Program-made: the position numbers and the translations under genes
Assembly: GCA_903904815.1 (NCBI GenBank)
Contig: CAIVDU010000036.1
Coordinates: 100,346 to 164,345 of the forward strand
From: an uncultured Armatimonadota bacterium
GTDB taxonomy: Bacteria; Armatimonadota; Fimbriimonadia; Fimbriimonadales; Fimbriimonadaceae
DNA length: 64,000 nucleotides
Direction: 5' to 3'
Notes under the pieces: generated by a model
Database searches by the model: none
What the model was told of the DNA's origin: nothing
Seen by the model: the letters and a program-made list of their open reading frames with translations, nothing else
Shown here: positions 61,941 through 64,000 of the stretch, one piece after another
How positions within the stretch are numbered: position 1 is the stretch's first letter
How the letters are laid out: each line of letters opens with the position of its first letter

Positions 61941-62927
61941 ATGAAGATTCAAAGACTGATCGCGATCGCCGCGATCGCAACTCTCGCAGTGTGTTCCTTT
62001 GCTCAGGGAGATCCGAACGGTGGACCGGGCGGTCCCCCTCCTGGACAAGGCGGACCCGGTGGACCCGGTGGTCCTGGCGGACCTGGTGGTCCAGGACTTG
62101 GCAGGGTGGGACTTCAGCCTACCGAGTCACTCGTACGACGTTCCGATGTTCAGAACGATCTGAGCCTGACCGACGATCAAAAGGCGAAGCTGAACAAGCT
62201 ATTCCAGGGCATGCGAGGAGGATTCGGCGGTCGAGGCGGTCCTGGCGGTCCTGGTGGAGGCCAGGGTGGCCCTGGTGGCGATGGTCCTGGCGGACCTCAT
62301 CCGGACGGTGGCCAAGGAGGGCCACCACCCGATGGTGGCCCGGGTGGTCCTCCCCCTGATGGCGGGCAGGGCGGCGGACCCGGAGGTCCTGGCGGCGGGA
62401 ACGATGCCTTCCGCGCTCAAATGGATGCAATGAGGAAGAAGATCTCGGACGGCATCAGCGCTATTCTCACTGACGACCAGAAGAAGCGGCTGAAGGAGAT
62501 TCAGGTCCAACTAGCCGGCAATGCAGCCGCGGTCGACGCCACAATTCAAAAGGCTCTCAAACTTTCCGAAGACCAGAAGGCCAAGATCGCCAACTTGGTT
62601 CAGGGACAGGCAACCGCGAATCGGTCGGTATTTGAGAACATGAGAAGTGGGCTCATAGAACCCGATCAGGCGCAGGCTTCGCTTAAGAAGAACACGAAGA
62701 TCCTGAACTCCGAAATTGGCAAGATCCTCACGGCCGATCAACTCGCCGCCCTAGCGGACATGGGAGGTAAGCCCTTTAAAGCGACCGAGCAAGATCGTGG
62801 TTTTGGGTTCGGCGGTCCCGGTGGGCCGGGTGGGCCGGGTGGTGGCGGTCCTGGCGGTCCTGGCGGTCCTGGCGGTCCTGGCGGACCTGGCGGACCTGGA
62901 GGCGGAGGCGATGGTGGTCTGATTTAG
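61941..62927 (+). CDS. Spy/CpxP-like periplasmic protein with Gly-Gly-Pro repeats
   Basis: About 328 residues from ATG 61941 (GGAG 8 bases upstream). A Sec signal (MKIQRLIAIAAIATLAVCSFAQG) leads into a Gly-Pro-rich tract (NGGPGGPPPGQGGPGGPGG). Then come four LTxxQ-type helices: LSLTDDQKAKLNKLFQGM, AILTDDQKKRLKEIQVQL, LKLSEDQKAKIANLVQG and KILTADQLAALADM. Gly-rich tracts separate the first two and close the protein. LTxxQ motifs define the Spy/CpxP family of ATP-independent periplasmic chaperones. It follows the two-component pair and shares its regulatory box, as CpxP follows CpxRA in E. coli. The frame extends to TTG 61836, but that would bury the signal peptide. Confidence 0.82.
   Translation: MKIQRLIAIAAIATLAVCSFAQGDPNGGPGGPPPGQGGPGGPGGPGGPGGPGLGRVGLQPTESLVRRSDVQNDLSLTDDQKAKLNKLFQGMRGGFGGRGGPGGPGGGQGGPGGDGPGGPHPDGGQGGPPPDGGPGGPPPDGGQGGGPGGPGGGNDAFRAQMDAMRKKISDGISAILTDDQKKRLKEIQVQLAGNAAAVDATIQKALKLSEDQKAKIANLVQGQATANRSVFENMRSGLIEPDQAQASLKKNTKILNSEIGKILTADQLAALADMGGKPFKATEQDRGFGFGGPGGPGGPGGGGPGGPGGPGGPGGPGGPGGGGDGGLI
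62811..62900 (+). repeat. GGN-GGN-CCN tandem codons (collagen-like tract)
   Basis: About ten 9-base units of the form GGCGGTCCT/GGCGGACCT encode Gly-Gly-Pro repeats at the end of the Spy-like gene. Similar arrays are at about 62020-62100 and 62228-62400. Several adjacent units are identical, so slippage is likely. Confidence 0.85.
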
Positions 62928-62957
62928 GCACATTGCATTTTCAGCATCGAGCTTTTC

Positions 62958-62994
62958 ATCGGCCGCCTTAATCCTCGGGGCGGCCGATATGTTT
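62958..62994 (+). terminator. Intrinsic terminator after the Spy-like gene
   Basis: ATCGGCCGCC pairs perfectly with GGCGGCCGAT around an 11-base loop and is followed by ATGTTTTAG. Confidence 0.85.
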
Positions 62995-63170
62995 TAGAAG
63001 GAACCATCCCAATCATGTGAACTTATAGGGACCCGCGCGCAATGGCTAAATGAGCCAAAGCGCTAGTTTGGTCTGGTTTCATGAGCCAAAGAATGCGAGC
63101 CGTCAGCCAAATTGTTGGGTGATTGGACCCTGATTGGGCGATACTAAAGGGACTGTCTCGCTCAGACCTC

Positions 63171-64000
63171 ATGCAAATCGTTCCCCTATCTATTTCGAAG
63201 CGCCTCCTTTCTTGCCTGCTCCCCGCCGGCTTGGCCCTCACGGTAACCGGCGCTTACGCCAGCGGTCCGCGACCGGTTGATTACGTGAATCCGCTTGTCG
63301 GCACCGACGCGCATGGCCACACTTACCCCGGCGCTGCCTTGCCGTTTGGACTGGTCCAATTAAGCCCAGATACTCACACCGATGACTGGGATGGCTGCTC
63401 CGGCTATCACTACCGAGATACCACCATTCAAGGCTTTAGCCACACTCACCTCTCCGGGACCGGTTGTGGGTGCCTTGGCGACATTCTCCTGATGCCCACG
63501 GTGGGCGAAGTCCACTTGGAGGCGGGAACTCCGGGGAACGGGTACTCCTCCTCTTTCTCTCATGGCGACGAGGTCGCGAGGGCTGGCTACTACAAAGTCT
63601 TTCTCAAGGACCCGAAAGTGTTGGCCGAACTAACAGCGACGACGCGGGTAGGCCTGCATCGATACACATTCCCAGAGTCGGCTGAATCCCATGTCGTCAT
63701 CGATCTCCTGCACGGAATTCAGAACGACGCTTACGACACCGAACTCAAGGTTGTCAACGAAACCACGCTGGTCGGTTACCGAAAGTCAAGTGGATGGGGC
63801 GGGCGTCGAGCCGTCTATTTCACGATCCAGTTTTCGAAGCCTTTCGAATCGATCGGCCTCGAGGAAAACGGTCATCGTCTTGCTTCCGGCGCAACTGAAG
63901 CCACCGGAAAGGTGAAGGCATTCGTCAACTACGCCACCCACGAAAATGAGGCGATCGAGGTCAAGGTCGCCATTTCCGCGACCGGCATCGACGGATCTCA
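63171..64000 (+). CDS. Glycoside hydrolase family 92, N-terminal part (cut by window edge)
   Basis: The frame from ATG 63171 has a signal peptide (LLSCLLPAGLALTVTGAYAS) and the GH92 opening: DYVNPLVGTDAHGHTYPGAALPFGLVQLSPDTHTDDWDGCSGYHYRDTTIQGFSHTHLSGTGCGCLGDILLMPTVG, which includes the substrate-pocket Asp/His/Glu wording of the family. GH92 enzymes are calcium-dependent alpha-mannosidases. The catalytic Glu and the barrel lie beyond the edge. About 277 of roughly 750 residues are visible. Confidence 0.93.
   Translation, partial: MQIVPLSISKRLLSCLLPAGLALTVTGAYASGPRPVDYVNPLVGTDAHGHTYPGAALPFGLVQLSPDTHTDDWDGCSGYHYRDTTIQGFSHTHLSGTGCGCLGDILLMPTVGEVHLEAGTPGNGYSSSFSHGDEVARAGYYKVFLKDPKVLAELTATTRVGLHRYTFPESAESHVVIDLLHGIQNDAYDTELKVVNETTLVGYRKSSGWGGRRAVYFTIQFSKPFESIGLEENGHRLASGATEATGKVKAFVNYATHENEAIEVKVAISATGIDGS

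Noticed and set aside
62119..62510. Long minus-strand frames through the Gly-Pro repeats
   Set aside because: Low-complexity GGN/CCN codons leave all frames open; the plus-strand frame alone has a signal peptide and LTxxQ motifs.

Overview
The window is a chromosomal segment of a diderm bacterium, most likely Armatimonadota close to Fimbriimonas. This placement is inferred from gene content: four scattered [10 protein letters not shown] pseudopilin-like proteins (three with a clear H-x9-DG-type end), a DUF3084 gene, an Lpt lipopolysaccharide-export operon, a GH95/GH10/GH43/GH92 carbohydrate repertoire, and many genes with a -10 box directly before the start codon. There is no rRNA operon, prophage, insertion sequence or CRISPR array.

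Layout. 1-7.3 kb: 5' part of an ECF sigma gene, tRNA-Lys(UUU), a two-subunit GMC sugar/alcohol dehydrogenase, two pseudopilin-like genes and an ActP/DUF485 symporter pair. 7.5-16.5 kb: pyrG, then a tightly packed minus-strand operon reading rlmN, three OstA/LptA/LptC-like genes, lptB, an LptF/G permease, DUF3084 and a YqgF-like gene. 16.6-20.3 kb: small genes, an Xaa-Pro aminopeptidase, a UBP-type zinc finger and tmRNA (ssrA, tag ANNNYAYAA). 20.5-30.5 kb: an MFS transporter fused to HEAT repeats, a lone receiver protein, a C45/phospholipase-B-like hydrolase, a membrane-spermidine-synthase fusion, a LacI regulator, a tyrosine phosphatase and an aspartate aminotransferase. 30.6-42 kb: FUSC transporter, asparaginase, Fpg/Nei glycosylase, sugar isomerase plus GH95 fucosidase, a TIGR03118 lipoprotein, and an operon of ECF sigma, small membrane protein and pseudopilin. 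42-50 kb: queC, a stress group (UspA, Hsp20, an internally deleted 2-hydroxyacid dehydrogenase, LuxR-PAS regulator), a CoA-transferase, DUF1697 and GH43. 50-64 kb: esterase, pseudopilin plus small lipoprotein, methyltransferase, two large sensor kinases, GH10 xylanase, an OmpR-type two-component system followed by a Gly-Pro-rich Spy/CpxP-like protein, and the 5' part of a GH92 gene.

How they work together. The rlmN-Lpt block is probably one transcript building the outer envelope. The two-component system at 59.3-61.6 kb and the Spy-like gene after it share a direct-repeat box in their upstream regions, which suggests a small envelope-stress regulon. The glycoside hydrolases and the sugar isomerase point to growth on plant or mucin-like polysaccharides. 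Several loci are decaying: a Uma2 remnant, the deleted dehydrogenase, a frameshifted small exported protein and a likely hydrolase C-terminal remnant.
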